Notes: generated by a model from the sequence alone, not told the origin. Shown: positions 10,391-22,117, counted from the first letter of the stretch. The stretch is 64,000 bases of DNA from Talpa occidentalis (GCF_014898055.3 NW_023605083.1:60800228-60864227), one strand, 5' to 3'. A program made the numbers and translations.

Positions 10391-11269
10391 ACGTCATTTA
10401 TGCAAGAAAATAAACCCTGGCATGTCTAAGCTATTTGTAGAGGGTGTCTGCTAATCCTTAGGGATTCTGCTTCCAAACCCAGTCTGGTTTTTCCAGTTGT
10501 CATAACCAAATCCCTAGTGACTCACAGTGCGGCCTCTAACATGTAAGTTTGGACAAACAGACAATCTTTCCCTGAATAATTAGTGGCTTGATACCTTAAT
10601 CACAAAGCTGATGCTTTCTGCAAGGCTGCCTTTTGACTTTTATGGCTTTTTAAATATTTTTCTCTAGCAAAACCTACTCATTAACCCTTCTCTGACCCCC
10701 TTCAGGACACAGCTCGGCTCTGTGGCTGCCATTTCAACAGGTGCCACCTCTTTCCAAATCCCTTCCCCCTCCATTTACTGACCTTGGTCACTTTGTAGTT
10801 GGAAAATATCACAGACACCAGTTCACACTTGCTTCTGATTCTGGGACCCAAAAAAATGCCACAGTCCTTGGACGGGAAGTCATCATGACAGTGACTCAAC
10901 CCAAACTCAAAAGTGATCTTCTTCTACCACAGGACCAAACTTGATGGGAATTTGGGGTGTTGGCCTGACATACCACCCCCAGGAACGTGACTTTTCAGTC
11001 AAGCCCAATCACTAACCTCATACATAAGAAACCAAGAGGATTTTATGGTGTTCCAGCTATTTATGGTGAGGGATCATAGTGAATATTTTGGAAAAGGCCC
11101 GTCCTACACCTTGGTACTTGATTTCACTTTTTTAAATTGCAGCCACAGAATGTATTTCATGAGCAGCTTTTCTCACTTGCCTGAGTAACCCCCACATGAT
11201 TCGTGGATATGATTTTTTCATTTGATTGTAAATCCATAAAAGTTCTTCATTGTCGCCTCAAAACCAGAA
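10391..11269. other. Unassigned sequence
   Basis: No repeat or gene recognised. Overlapping short frames on both strands (10702-10944) are chance-like. Confidence 0.4.
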
Positions 11270-11480
11270 AACTGTATCCTTCAGAGTCTCTGAAAAACAA
11301 CTGTGGCCCTCCTTGCCACGTTCCATCTGGCCTGTGTGTCTGCCTGCTACCCCTCAGCTCTGCATCTACCCACCTTCCACCACTCCAGCCTCACACTCCC
11401 AGGCCATCAGAGTCCTTGGGGGAACACGCCTCTTTCCATCACTCCTCTGTGCATAGTAGCCGCTCAACTCACACTAGCTT
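11270..11480 (+). repeat. Possible L2 fragment
   Basis: Pyrimidine-rich text with cacgttccatctggcctgtg and ctctgcatctacccacctt is L2-3'-region-like but too diverged for certainty. Confidence 0.3.
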
Positions 11481-11687
11481 ATTTATTTCAATAATTCAAG
11501 TTCTTTATTTTAAAAGAATATAAAGATTAAAAAATTAACCTAATTACAAGATTATATATACCATATCATAGCAGTCATAACAGGGTTTCTATGAATGAAA
11601 CAAATGTAAAGCACTAGGAAATCTCTAATGTAAAATCTCCCAGAACATCCCATCTCATTTTAGGAAAGAGTAACAAACATATAGACA

Positions 11688-11787
11688 AAGAGAGGAGGAG
11701 AGAGGGGGAGAGAAAGAGAGCGGGAGGAAAGAAGAGAGGGAGGGCGAGAGAGAAAGAGAGGAGAGAGAGGAAGAGAGAGAAATCCAT
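11688..11787. repeat. (GA)n-rich purine tract
   Basis: About 100 bases of GAGA/GGAG/AAAG with no pyrimidine except single C and T interruptions. Its complement is a polypyrimidine tract, which could form triplex (H-)DNA. A 155-codon frame on the minus strand through it is only a translation of this tract plus the neighbouring SINE. Confidence 0.9.
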
Positions 11788-11834
11788 GCAAGGAATTTAT
11801 TTGATTGTTTTTTCTTTTAAAATTTTCACTTCCA

Positions 11835-12110
11835 GGCCTCCCCTGATGGTGCAGCGGTTGAGCGCTGGGCTGTGAAGCTGCCCGCAGCTTTGGTTCGATC
11901 CCCGGCCACTGGCAAGGGTCCCACATGGCACACAGACCTCTCCAGCCATGCCCGCTGCTCCCCTCAGCAGTGTATTTCGTCGGTCTGCCTGTTCTGCTCC
12001 CCGCTCTGGCTCTGGTGAATTCTCTCACCCTCCCGCGCTTCTGACTGTACCCAGTGCTTGCATAAATAAATAAATAAATAAATAAATCTTTAAAAATAAA
12101 TAAATAAAAT
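11835..12110 (+). mobile_element. tRNA-derived SINE, young subtype
   Basis: The copy has an A box tggtgcagcgg (11847-11857) and a B box ggttcgatcc (11892-11901). About 12 bases before the B box (the ctctgcagc block) are deleted relative to the other copies. The tail carries aataaataaatctttaaaaa, i.e. AATAAA and a TCTTT Pol III terminator. A perfect 16-bp target duplication aaaattttcacttcca flanks it (11819-11834 and 12111-12126). The inferred nick site is TTTT/AA. Confidence 0.96.
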
Positions 12111-12139
12111 AAAATTTTCACTTCCATCTCACTTTTGCT

Positions 12140-12611
12140 TCCTTAATTCTTATTACTAGAAATGAGAATGGTTTCTGTAAACTCTGGCCAAGTGAAACAA
12201 GAATGAATCCCCTTTAGGCTCCTTTCCTGGAAAGGACAGCATAGACTTAAGGCACCAGGATAAGGAACTACAAATGCTGCTTGAGTCACACTCAGTTCAG
12301 TACCCTTCCTTATAAGTTGAAGAAGGAAGCTTTTATTTAGGACTTTTAAAAACAAAGGGGGAACTCAAGAGAAAGGGACCCCATCCTGTAAAATAATTGT
12401 GTACAGTTCATTATGTCCTGAAGCACAAATACCACAAAAACAAGCTGCAAATAATTTACCAGCCAAGACACACTACGGTTCTGGTATTCACTACCAATAC
12501 CTCCTTACCAGAAAATTTATGAAGCCCTGGCTCTCTCCTCCCACTCTAGTGAGTCCTGCATCTTTTCATCTGCTAACCCTCCTCTTTGCTCCACACTCAC
12601 ATACTTCTGGA
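12140..12611. other. Unassigned sequence
   Basis: No feature recognised. Confidence 0.4.
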
Positions 12612-12667
12612 GAATTTGCTTTCTTTCTTTCTTTCTTTTTTTTTTTTTTTTTTGAATTTGCTTTCTT
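12612..12667 (-). mobile_element. Poly(A)-only retroposon insertion with target-site duplication
   Basis: The 14-bp direct repeat gaatttgctttctt (12612-12625 and 12654-12667) flanks only tctttcttt plus a long T run. This is the outline of a target-primed insertion, minus-oriented, in which only the A-tail was copied. The TCTT units could be tail decay or slippage of the target duplication. Confidence 0.7.
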
Positions 12668-12669
12668 AC

Positions 12670-13824
12670 AGAAGAGCCACAGAGGTCTGTCAGAAAAGTC
12701 TCTGTCTCCTGTCTGCAGTTGTTTGTGGTTTAGATTCTTAGAAAAAAAAAAAAACTCAGTAATTCTGCCATGGCATTTTTTCTGGGCTTCTTTATATCAA
12801 CCCCTCCCTGAACCACAGCCTGGAAATTTCTCCAGACAGTGAACTGGGACATTCACAAGGCTCACTTCATTTGTTTCCCATCTCTTAGGAATCAAAGCTA
12901 CTTCTTGTCTGATGCCCAGTGTCTTAAAACTACTGTTTCATATTTTTATCTGGATATATTTTGGATTATTTTAGTCAAGAGGATAAATTCAGTCCTTTTG
13001 CTCCACCTTGGTTAGAAGCAAAAGAACTGCATTCACTTTTAAAATCAAATTACAAAGTAGATAAAACAATTTACATGTGATATTATTAGAGGGGAAAGGA
13101 GGGGCAGAGAACTGAGATCAGCTAAACTCAAAAAGCTTTCTTTGGGACATATTTTGGTATTAAGATGGGGAAATAATTACCAGGTCATTTTTTTTCTTTG
13201 ATCTCAAATTCTTCCTTAAATACAACAAAGAGTTAACTGTTTAATGAAACAATTGTTAAGTCTGAAGTCTGGTCTCTTCAAGGAGATGGGTGGTACTCGA
13301 CCATTTCTCCAACCAAAGAAAATCACAAACATCCTGGACAAGTCCAAAATGTAACAGCATCCACAGTGTGATTGTCTAGCCCAGTCTTCATCCTCCTCCT
13401 CATTCTTTGTTTCTTTTCATGCTTCTCCTGGGTATTCCAATTCTTCCGCAGAGAATAACCATGTCCAGGATTGTCAGGGTAAGTTTTGTGTTGCTTTGTT
13501 TTTGCTTTTGTTATATTTTGTTTTTCCTTCTCAGTGTTTACTTGGCAAATATTTCTTATTGTCCTTCTTTTGCTTATGTTCTGGCTCTTTTGAACAATAG
13601 GATGTGTTCTTTGTTAAACTGATATAAAATCTCTATGCCACTAAGCAGAGACATCCATTCTATCGAGCCTACCATCTCAGCTCTCCTAGCCCATGCTTTG
13701 CTTCCTTAGGAGATCTTACACTCTACTCCTCACTAGAGAATCATTCTCCTCTGGAGGATTTCAGAGCTACTTGACTCAAAATGTGGCTCAGGAAAACTCC
13801 AAATCTCCAAGTGGGTCAATGGGC
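12670..13824. other. Unassigned sequence
   Basis: No repeat family or gene recognised. A T-rich hydrophobic frame at 13407-13622 reflects base composition. Confidence 0.4.
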
Positions 13825-14080
13825 TCAAAAGGAGTACAGGAAAACAGTATGGAAGGTTCTCAAAATATTGAAAATAGATCTACCTTATGACCTAGCAATT
13901 CCACTGCTAGGCATCTACCTAAGGATGTAAAAAAAAAAAAAACTAATTGAAAGGGAAACATGCACTCCTATATTCACTGCAGCAATATTTACAACAACCA
14001 AGCTACAGAAACAACCTATGTGCCCAAATGCAGATGAGTGGATCAGGACGACATGGAATGATACCTGGAACTGAGGTATC
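13825..14080 (+). mobile_element. Old L1 fragment, 3' part of ORF2
   Basis: Degenerate nucleotide blocks match the L1 ORF2 3' end in the young copies: ccttatgacctagcaattcc, actgctaggcatctacctaa, catgcactcctatattcactg, cagcaatatttacaacaacc. Stops and indels interrupt the frame. It is far more diverged than the L1s at 46 and 56 kb. Confidence 0.8.
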
Positions 14081-14326
14081 AAAAAAGATGAACTCGTATC
14101 AACTGTGCAACATGAAGTTGAGGTTATGGGAGCTTGAGGATGGACTTTGGATGCTTAAGTGATTGGTGTAGTGTCCTAACACTGGAAGAGGATATCCTAT
14201 ACTTCTAAGATGTCAACAACAATATAAACCAATGTTATCTCAATAATTAATACATAATTAATTATTGATTATCATGATAATTCATTATTGATAATAAACT
14301 AATGAGATAAATTTAAAAAGAAGAGG

Positions 14327-14586
14327 AGGGCTGCCCCGGTGGTGCTGCTATTGAACTCTGGGCAGCAAAGCTGCCCACAGCATCTGCAGTGCCGGTTCCA
14401 TCCCTGGCCACCTGGAGAGGGTCCCACATGGCACGCAGACCTCTCCTGCACGCCCGCTGCTCCCCTCAGCAGTGTCTTCGTCAGTCTGCCTGTTCTGCTC
14501 CCCGCTCTGGCTCTGGTGAATTCTCTCACCCTCCTGCGCTTCTGACTGTACCCAGCGCTTGTACTAAAAAAATAAAGAAAAAAAAT
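14327..14586 (+). mobile_element. tRNA-derived SINE, young subtype
   Basis: The head is mutated (ggctgccccggtggtgctgc), but the B-box region, ccacctggagagggtcccac and gctctggtgaattctctcac match the young subtype. The tail is reduced to ctaaaaaaataaag. Target duplications aaaaagaagag lie at 14315-14325 and 14587-14597. Confidence 0.92.
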
Positions 14587-14691
14587 AAAAAGAAGAGTAG
14601 AGAAGGGGGGAAAGGGTACTCCGACTAAACCAAATGGGTAGGGACTCTTGTTTGGGTCTTTACTGCTCTACTTCTGAGTCACCCAAATTTT

Positions 14692-14956
14692 TTTTAAAGA
14701 TTTACTTATGCATACAAGAACTGGGGTATAGAACAGAGGTGCAGGGGGTGCGAGGATTCACCAGAGACAGAGTGGGGAGCAGAACAGGCAGATCAACTGA
14801 AATACACCAGTAAGGGGAGCAGCAGGTGAGACAAGAGAGGTCTGCTGCACCATGTGGGTCAGCTCCCTGGCTGGCTGGGGATCCACCTCACGCTGCAGAG
14901 GCTGCAGATAGATTCATAGTGCTGTGCTTAACCCCTTGTGCCACATGGAGGCCCCC
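14692..14956 (-). mobile_element. tRNA-derived SINE, older subtype
   Basis: Complete on the minus strand from gggggcctccatgtggcaca to the tail. A 16-bp direct repeat gagtcacccaaatttt (14676-14691 and 14957-14972) flanks it. The sequence at the integration point is TTTT/AA, as for L1 endonuclease. Confidence 0.93.
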
Positions 14957-15309
14957 GAGTCACCCAAATTTTAACACACATTAGTCTGCAGTCTTAATTA
15001 TTTCTTTTCCTGTCTGCTACTGCACTAATTCTTGAAAATGCAAGAGACACAGCCAATGTGTATTACTCTAGCCACTTTGCAGCCCCCCAGAAAGCTCTTC
15101 AAATAAGAAGACACTCTTCTAGATAAGAGGAGTATTTACTCCTCAGCTTTTGGGGAAAGGAAATTTGATAAGGTGTTCAAATTTCTGCTTTACCCTGGAC
15201 TGGAAGGTGTTCCCAGAATGAGGGACTTTGAGTTTTAAAACCAGTCATTCCCATATGAGCAAGGAGAAGTTGGTCAGCCTGCTGCTTCCTAGTTGAGTAC
15301 CCTCCATCA

Positions 15310-15510
15310 TATGACGCGGTTGTGGTTTTTTCATAGCATTTATCATTATCTGAATTTGTTAATTGTCTACCTCCACTCACTAAAATATAAGGCCCACAAA
15401 GGCAGGAGCCTTGACTACTCACCACTATATAGCTCCTTAGCACCTAGATAATGTCCGGGAAATAGTAGACACTCAATTAATGTATTTGTTGCTGAGTGAG
15501 TAGGTGAAAT
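15310..15510 (+). repeat. L2 3' end
   Basis: The typical L2 order is readable: atttatcattatctgaattt, gtctacctccactcactaaa, aaggcccacaaaggcaggag, cttagcacctagataatg, and agacactcaattaatgtatt. Confidence 0.75.
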
Positions 15511-16369
15511 GATAGAGAACTTTCTGTAACACCAGTATGAGGGTTGAGTGAGTTTTGTCTGCTTCTTTCATGATACAAGTCATCACACTACAATATTATC
15601 ATGTAGACTCAGGAGTCTCAGTCCTAATATGGAAGAATTATAACTCCTACAGGGTGCAGAGGGGCCCCACTTCCCTTGTCTTCCCTATAAGCAGGTAGGA
15701 AACCAAACAGTTGTATTCATTCAGACCAGTAAGACTGGCCAAGCCTTCCCTAGGGTCTTGGTGGTTTGTTCCGTAATTACCCTGACAACTCAGAAAGTTC
15801 TTCTGCTTCTATTAAGCCCTGTTTCCTGACATCCTGATGTTTCTAGAGATAGAGGGCAATTTGTCCATCTCTACCTCATAATAACCCCTTGGAGCTGTAA
15901 AGCAAGTAACGGAGTCAATCCTCAGATTTCTCTTTTCCCAAAGTGAGTGACTCCAACTCCCATAAAAGCTTCTCCAACAGCTCATTTAAAAATGTTGGAT
16001 GCTTTTCTGTGGAGCCTCCCCAGATCTTATTTATAATATAAGGACGTTAAAAAAATAAAAACGTTCAGGATATTTCCTTCTCATTAAATTAGTTGCACCT
16101 ACAAACTCAGTACTACAGTAACAAAAGCTGGAAACCAGAAATTGTATGACATGGGTACAGTCCCCACTGAGCCACTTAGGAGCCCCACACTTTGGGCACA
16201 TTTCATCTCTGATACTTGCTTCGATCCTTCAAAAATGGGAGTTCTCACACGTGATTTTTGTGACAATTTCATGAGAAAACATATATGAAAGTGCACTGAA
16301 TGTACAGTGCTTTATAAATAATTATTTCAAGGAAGAACACTTTTCATTTCCCCTTTAAAAGTCAATGGA
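15511..16369. other. Unassigned sequence
   Basis: No feature recognised. Confidence 0.4.
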
Positions 16370-16650
16370 GGGCCTCCCTGGTGGTGCAAGGTGTTAAGAC
16401 ACAACCTATGAAGCTGTCCGCAGCCTCTGAAGCACGAGTTTGATCCCTGGCCAGGGAGCAACCCACATGGCACAGCAGACCTCTCCTGACTTGCCCACTG
16501 CTCCCCTCAGCAGTGTATTTCAGTCAACCCGCCTGTTCTGTTCCCCGCTCTGTCTCTGGTGAGTCCTCTCACCTTCCCCCCACACCGCTGGCCTGTACCC
16601 CAGTTCTTGTATGCATAAATAAATAAATCTTTAAAAAATAATAACATAAA
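16370..16650 (+). mobile_element. tRNA-derived SINE, older subtype
   Basis: Full length: gggcctccctggtggtgcaa, a B-box-like gagtttgatccc, ccagggagcaacccacatgg, the common body, and gcataaataaataaatcttt. Only a weak flanking repeat (aaaagtcaa / aaaagtaaa) is left. Confidence 0.92.
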
Positions 16651-17224
16651 TAAAAAGTAAAAGCCAGTAGATACACATTATTAATAAACTCATTAGTAAT
16701 AAACCAGCTCAACGGCAGAAAACTAACCCCACGCACATTGGCCCTTCCAAGGGTCCACTATGATGAAGTCTTTGCCTGCACTCACAAGTCCCCTTATTAT
16801 CCTCGTTCTCAGAGCACTCCACACTGTTGACCTTCACTGGAAGAATGGTTGCCCTGTACTTTCTACATATCAAGGGGAGTCAGAATAAACAGTAAATTCT
16901 CCTGTTGCTGAAAGTACTTTCTTATTTTCTGTTAGAAAATAAGTTCTACATCATAGTAAATATAGTGACCTTGAGAAGGAATGAATTACAGGGCACACAA
17001 CTGACCCATGGCTTCAGCAGCCACTGTGAAACCCGTCACTTCTTTGTGTTCAGACCACACCTCCCATGGGGTCATCCCAGTTAACTGCAGGGACGAGCCA
17101 AGCAGGGATAGCTCAGCTGCCCAATTCCTGAAATTCTGTAGTCTTCCACTGACTGACTTCTGTTACCAAACCTTTGGCTGGTGTAGCCATCTCCCCTACC
17201 TCTCTCTCCAACCCCCTGTCTCTC
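16651..17224. other. Unassigned sequence
   Basis: No repeat recognised. A 100-codon frame at 17008-17310 runs into the MER5A-like element and has no domain. Confidence 0.4.
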
Positions 17225-17372
17225 TCCTTCCCGCAGGTCAGACCTCCATGATCAGAGTCTCTGATTCAGTCAGGCTGTTAATGGGACCTGAACCAACCTC
17301 CATTTTCTGAGTTTCCAAGTAATGTTGATGCTGCTGTTCTGGGGCCACTTTGAGAAACACTAAAAAGATTGC
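17225..17372 (+). mobile_element. MER5A-like hAT DNA transposon fossil
   Basis: Matches the known order of MER5A: agtctctgattcagtcagg, cattttctgagtttccaag, taatgttgatgctgctgttc, and a terminal ccactttgagaaacact. It is a non-autonomous relic. Confidence 0.7.
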
Positions 17373-17769
17373 TAGCCATTTTCAGGATGGTCTGACAGCT
17401 CTGACAGCTTCCTAGCTCCCACCCCATTTTCTCTCACAAGTATTTTCTCTAATAAAATCCCTGACATCTCTTTTTTAGGGGATCCAGACTACAATGTAAA
17501 TAAAACAAAAGAAATTAAACAGTTTGCAAAGAACTTTGGCATCTATACAATCACCCTATTCCTTATAAATATCCAATAAATTAAACAAAAAGAAAAATAT
17601 AATCACCACTGCTTAGATGAGGAAATGGGATGAGTGACTTAGCCAAAATCAATTATCTCATTTTTCTCAGTAGCTTCTCCATTTCTTAGAATTCCATGCT
17701 CAGTGTTCAGGGAGGGGGGGGAAAAATCTTGAATTTGCTTCCTCTTTGCTTATTATTTTCCAGTTGTGA

Positions 17770-17995
17770 ACAATAGCACCTACAATTTATTAAACAGGTA
17801 CTGTGTAACATAGTGAATATATTCAATTTTTCCTTTAATCCTCACAACAGGTCAAGAAGATAGGTACTGCCCCCTCTGTACATGTAAGGAAATAGCTTCG
17901 AGGAGTTAGGTAACCTGCCGAACAGTAGTGCCACTACTAAGCAGTAGTGCCAGGACCAGACCCCTGGCTCCAAAGTCTAGTATTTTACTGCCTAG
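17770..17995 (-). repeat. MIR
   Basis: Long MIR complement: caatttattaaacaggtactg, cctttaatcctcacaacagg, ataggtactgccccctctgt, gtaaggaaatagcttcgagg, gccaggaccagacccctggc. Confidence 0.75.
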
Positions 17996-18510
17996 TGCTC
18001 AAATCTGCACAGCACTTGACCAACATCGACATGCATAGGAAGTGGGGCAGGCACCCACCAGTCCCTCCCTCCGCAGGGGACTGGAGAAGACAAGAGCTCG
18101 AGAAAGGAGCAGGAGGTGAGAGCAGCTAAGTGAGCAGCAAGAATAAGGACGACTACACTTCAGCCAGCTACTATATAGTGCAGGGTGCAGAAAAGTCACT
18201 TGTGCTCACCTGTACTCCAAGGCCCCTTATTACAAACAAAGCATTAAAGAAAGAAGAAAGAGTAAGCTTTCACTGAAGTGATTGCTGGCAAACATTTTCC
18301 CAAATAATTCTCCTAACTGTGAAATGCAGATTCACAGCCACAGCGGTGAAATGTGGAGCACCGATAGCACTCAAGGTTCTCCATGACCCAGTTTTGACTT
18401 TTACTCCTACTTTATCTCCCCTTGCACTGTTTGACTTGACGCTTCAATAGGACAGCTTGTGCCCGGTGCTGTCCTATGTCTCGGTACATTCGGTCATGCA
18501 GTTTGCTCTC
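17996..18510. other. Unassigned sequence
   Basis: No feature recognised. Confidence 0.4.
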
Positions 18511-19255
18511 TAGTTGATGCTTTGCCTGGATAACCCATCTCATTCTTCAACCACTGAGCTCAGTCACCATACGCTTCTGAAAGTCTTGCTCAACACCCAG
18601 ACTGAGAACCCTCAGAGGACCTCTCCTTCCTGCTCCCCTCTCCTAACCCCAGGGCTCACCTCAGCTCAGCACTTTCCTTATTATACTGAAATTATCAAAC
18701 ACTAGGGAAATAAACAGAATCCTCTCCTTAAAACATCACCTACACATTAGTCTGGCCCCTAAAAGCTTCCAGGGGCAAAGAGATCAGACTCCATGCTCTG
18801 ATGCTCAAAGCCCCCCATGTCCTGATCCCTGATCTTTCCTCCAAACTCCCCCTTTGCCTGGCACATGGTCTGGCTGTGCTCAGATTCATTACCATGCCAA
18901 ACACTTTCCTGCCTTAAGACTTGTTTCCTCATCTCTTTACAGGGCCATTCCTTTTTATTCTCTGGGTCTTTGCTTGGATATTGCTTTCTTAGGGGTGCCC
19001 ATGATCTCCATCTCTAGCACTATCATTATTTTCTCTCGCTGCTCCCTGCTGCTCTTTTTCATTACAACCTCAGAATTTTATAAGTATGTATTCATTCATT
19101 TACTTGCTTGCTAACTAAATCTTGAATTTAGTGGATAAAACATTCTCAACTCCTCACACAAGTTGAAAGCAAGGATCCAGGCTTATTAAATTGTATCCTT
19201 CCAGGGTATGTGATATACTGGTATGTCCTCAAATTTGCTGAATAAATGAATGAAC
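18511..19255 (+). repeat. L2, long 3' portion
   Basis: Two adjacent blocks fit the L2 3' coding and UTR region. The first (18511-18710) has gcctggataacccatctcat and tctgaaagtcttgctcaac. The second (18715-19255) has gatgctcaaagccccccatg, ctttgcctggcacatggtct, ctgccttaagacttgtttcc, and ends gctgaataaatgaatgaac. They may be one element or a duplicated 3' region. Confidence 0.65.
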
Positions 19256-20079
19256 AAGCAAAATTCGGGAAGGACATTGAAAGAAAAGGATCTACAAAGT
19301 AGCAGAAATTTATAAAATTTAAGTAATACCATTAGTTTCCATAATGATTTGTGTGGAGGGAATGCTAAGTGCTTCATAAATATTAATTTACACTCTATCC
19401 ACAGTAAGAACTCATTATCTTTCACTTATAAGCAAAGAAAGTAAAGCCAAATAAAGTAACTTTTCCAAAAGCAGCATCATGAGTTAAATAGGGAGCTTGA
19501 TTCTGAATAATTTTATTTTCTACCCTGTCTTGGTCCCACAGGATTTGAGATGGCTTTGAAAGACAAGACAGTTATACAATTTAGAGTGTCCACAAAACCA
19601 AACAAGTCAGTTCCTCAGAAGAAGCGTGACTATTCCTGGTACAAGGTCTGAAAGGAACTTCTCCTCTGGGTCTTCACAAAGAGTAGCAAACCACATCCTC
19701 AATCACATCCTCCAGGACGTGGAGTGGCAGGGGTTGGGGTTGAGGGGGCTGCTCAGGGCTGTTTGCGAGCTTTCCCCCTTGTGGGCTGATGGCACAAGGC
19801 CAAGGCTCAGATCCATGAAGCAATCGTCCAAGGAGTCAAATCAAGACAGCCAGGTGTGCGATTCTCTGATGGTCTGTCTTAATCCAAAAAGGACATCTGG
19901 AAAGTCTGGAGAAATTGTTTAACAGCACACTCGTCATGTGCTGGGCTGTGTGAATTTTATTTCTCACACTAAAACTTCTAGTAAGGATTAAGTAAAGGTG
20001 AATTGAAAGTGACAAGCATCCGGAATACAAGGTGGTGGAACTATGGAGAGTTCCATATCATTTATCAGTCAGATGATCT
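19256..20079. other. Unassigned sequence
   Basis: No repeat family or gene recognised. Confidence 0.4.
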
Positions 20080-20470
20080 GGGGAAGGGCATCATAGTTAT
20101 AGTATTGGTTAAGCTGCTGTGACAAAGAGACCTCAAATTACAGTGACGTAAATGAAAGTAAAGTTTATTTCTCTTTCATGTATCAATGCAGGGGGGGAGG
20201 GTGAGATCCAAGGTAGGTGGGCAGATCTGCTACGTACAGTCATCTAAAGACCCAGGCTGGCAGTGTGCCTCTGCCATCCTCAATAAACAGCTAAAATGGT
20301 TGTTTCCATTCTAGAGCCAAAGGAAAAAAATAAAGAACGTGAAAGGCAAACCATTTCCTCATAAAAACGCGATCTAAGAGTTGCACGTACCAATTCCATT
20401 TGCATCCTTTGCTGCAAGGAAGACTGGGAAATGGAGTTTCTACTTGGGCAGCTTCATATCTACATAAATG
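20080..20470 (+). repeat. Ancient LTR-like repeat, family uncertain
   Basis: Blocks gttaagctgctgtgacaaagag, agtttatttctctttcatg, agacccaggctggcagtgtg, ctctgccatcctcaat and caaggaagactgggaaatgg follow the order of a common old mammalian repeat. I cannot name the family safely. Confidence 0.45.
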
Positions 20471-20882
20471 TAAAAATTGTATTACTTTCAAGAAGAATAG
20501 GAGAACAGATAAGGAAAACCATAAGAATTTGCCACAAGGGATTGACATCTACATAAACACAATTATCCCTGGATTATTGACCAACCAACTACTAGCCAGA
20601 GGAAATAAAGATAGACACCTAGTACATGTTCGAGTTTTCTACGTTCATTCACTGCAAAATGAAGACTCAAGACCCTCCAGTTCCATATTCGATGCATGAC
20701 TATGCTCACTGTAACCAGGAAAAATCTTCAAGTTGTTTCTAAATGCTAAATGTGACCATCAAAGAATTCATAGAGCCTTTACACACCCACATACTAAGAA
20801 ATGTCATTTCCTTGTGAACCCTCCACGATAAGCTAGTTGCAAAATGCAAATTAGTCAGGTAACAATTATACAGGTTCTTTTT

Positions 20883-21001
20883 GTGTTTTTGTTTTTCTTT
20901 TGTGGGACCCTCACCGGCAGCTGGGCAATGAACCGGCACTGCGGAGGCTGCGGGCAGCCTCGCAGCCCAGCGCTCAACCACTGCGCCACCAGGGGAGGCC
21001 C
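20883..21001 (-). mobile_element. tRNA-derived SINE, short form
   Basis: On the minus strand the head gggcctcccctggtggcgca, the tRNA-like part and cggtgagggtcccacaaaa are followed directly by an A-rich tail. The roughly 150-bp 3' body is absent, with the same break (after CCCACA) as at 2632-2761. A perfect 16-bp target duplication, tatacaggttcttttt, flanks it (20867-20882 and 21002-21017). The copy is therefore complete as inserted, not deleted later. Confidence 0.92.
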
Positions 21002-21017
21002 TATACAGGTTCTTTTT

Positions 21018-21210
21018 TTTTTTTTTTTTAAAGATAGCAATTTTCTTTCTTTTTTTTTCAAAGATTTATTTATTTTTATACAAGAGCTGGGGTACAGGCC
21101 AGAGGCATGGGAGGGTGAGAGGATTCACCAGAGGCAGAGCAAGGAGCAGAACAGGCAGACAAACCCGCACTGCAGAGGCTGCAGACAGCTTCATAGCACG
21201 GCACTCAACC
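21018..21210 (-). mobile_element. tRNA-derived SINE, internally deleted and 5'-truncated
   Basis: The minus strand reads ggttgagtgc..., the tRNA-like part, then jumps to ctgcctgttctgctccttgc and the 3' tail. About 70 bases between the B box and the body are missing. Its right flank ctatacaggtcctt (21211-21224) is a third copy of the target sequence flanking the neighbouring short SINE. This older SINE thus inserted first at the same place. Confidence 0.85.
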
Positions 21211-21239
21211 CTATACAGGTCCTTAACTCTATGCTAGTT

Positions 21240-21910
21240 GCTAGTTAATTGTCAAAGGACTATTAACAAAGCTCAAGAAGCTGCTTTTGAAATAGCTGAT
21301 CTTAAAGACCTTCTCTTTCTGGCAGCCTGTTACCATAGGTTTGTCTGATGAGGTATTCTTGTTGGAAATAATCAAAATCATAATAAGTTCAGCATACTGC
21401 TGTTCTCTCTGTCAAGGGAGAGAGAAAGCATACCTCCAGCTTATCCAAATGGAATCCCACATTCTTACAATTTTTGGAAAAGTGTAGCAGCAGGAATTAT
21501 CATTTACCCACTATAGATCATATCCCCACTCAGGAAACTGCTCCCATCACTGCTAATTTCCATGGCAGTATTAAGGTTTAGATTCCAGATGTTCATTAGT
21601 CTAATAGAGCAAATGTTGTCCTATAAACAACTGTCTGAGCAGTGAACATTTAAGAAAAAGTCAATAAAAGCTAAAACTCTTAGTTCGTATTTTCTAATTC
21701 TCTCCACAAGTTGGTAAAAAACCTAACAATTGCTAACAGTATTTAAAGCTGGGCCACTCCTCCTATAATAGATCTATCTGGCCTAAAAAGTCCACAGGTG
21801 TCACTTAGTCTAGACATCAGGTTGGTGAGTGTTCAGGTCTGTAATCTGGGAGAAGGTTGTGGCTATGTCAAACACGAAGGGAACGGCACGTGGTCAGCAG
21901 GCATGCTCCC
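21240..21910. other. Unassigned sequence
   Basis: No feature recognised. Confidence 0.4.
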
Positions 21911-21915
21911 TAGTA

Positions 21916-22117
21916 CAGTGATGGGCTGCATAACGAGGGACCCCATATGAGACACTTGTCCCCAAACTCCTATTACCTGGAGACATCATAGCCACTGTAA
22001 ATTCATAATTTTATGTCAACAGCAGCCTCATACATCTCTGTGACATTCACATGACAACAAAATCACTTAATGATGCATTTCTCGGAACAATTCCCCATCA
22101 TTAAGTATAAAATGACT
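21916..22117 (+). mobile_element. Tigger-like (pogo-class) DNA transposon fossil
   Basis: The left end cagtgatgggctgcataacg and the right end gatgcatttctcggaacaat...ccccatcattaagtataaaatgact resemble the inverted termini of a Tigger-type element. The interior is reduced to about 200 bases, i.e. a MITE-like internal deletion. TA precedes the left end, as expected for a TA target. Confidence 0.6.

Noticed and set aside
11660..12127. 155-codon minus-strand frame
   Set aside because: Translates a GA-rich tract plus a SINE in antisense; not a gene.
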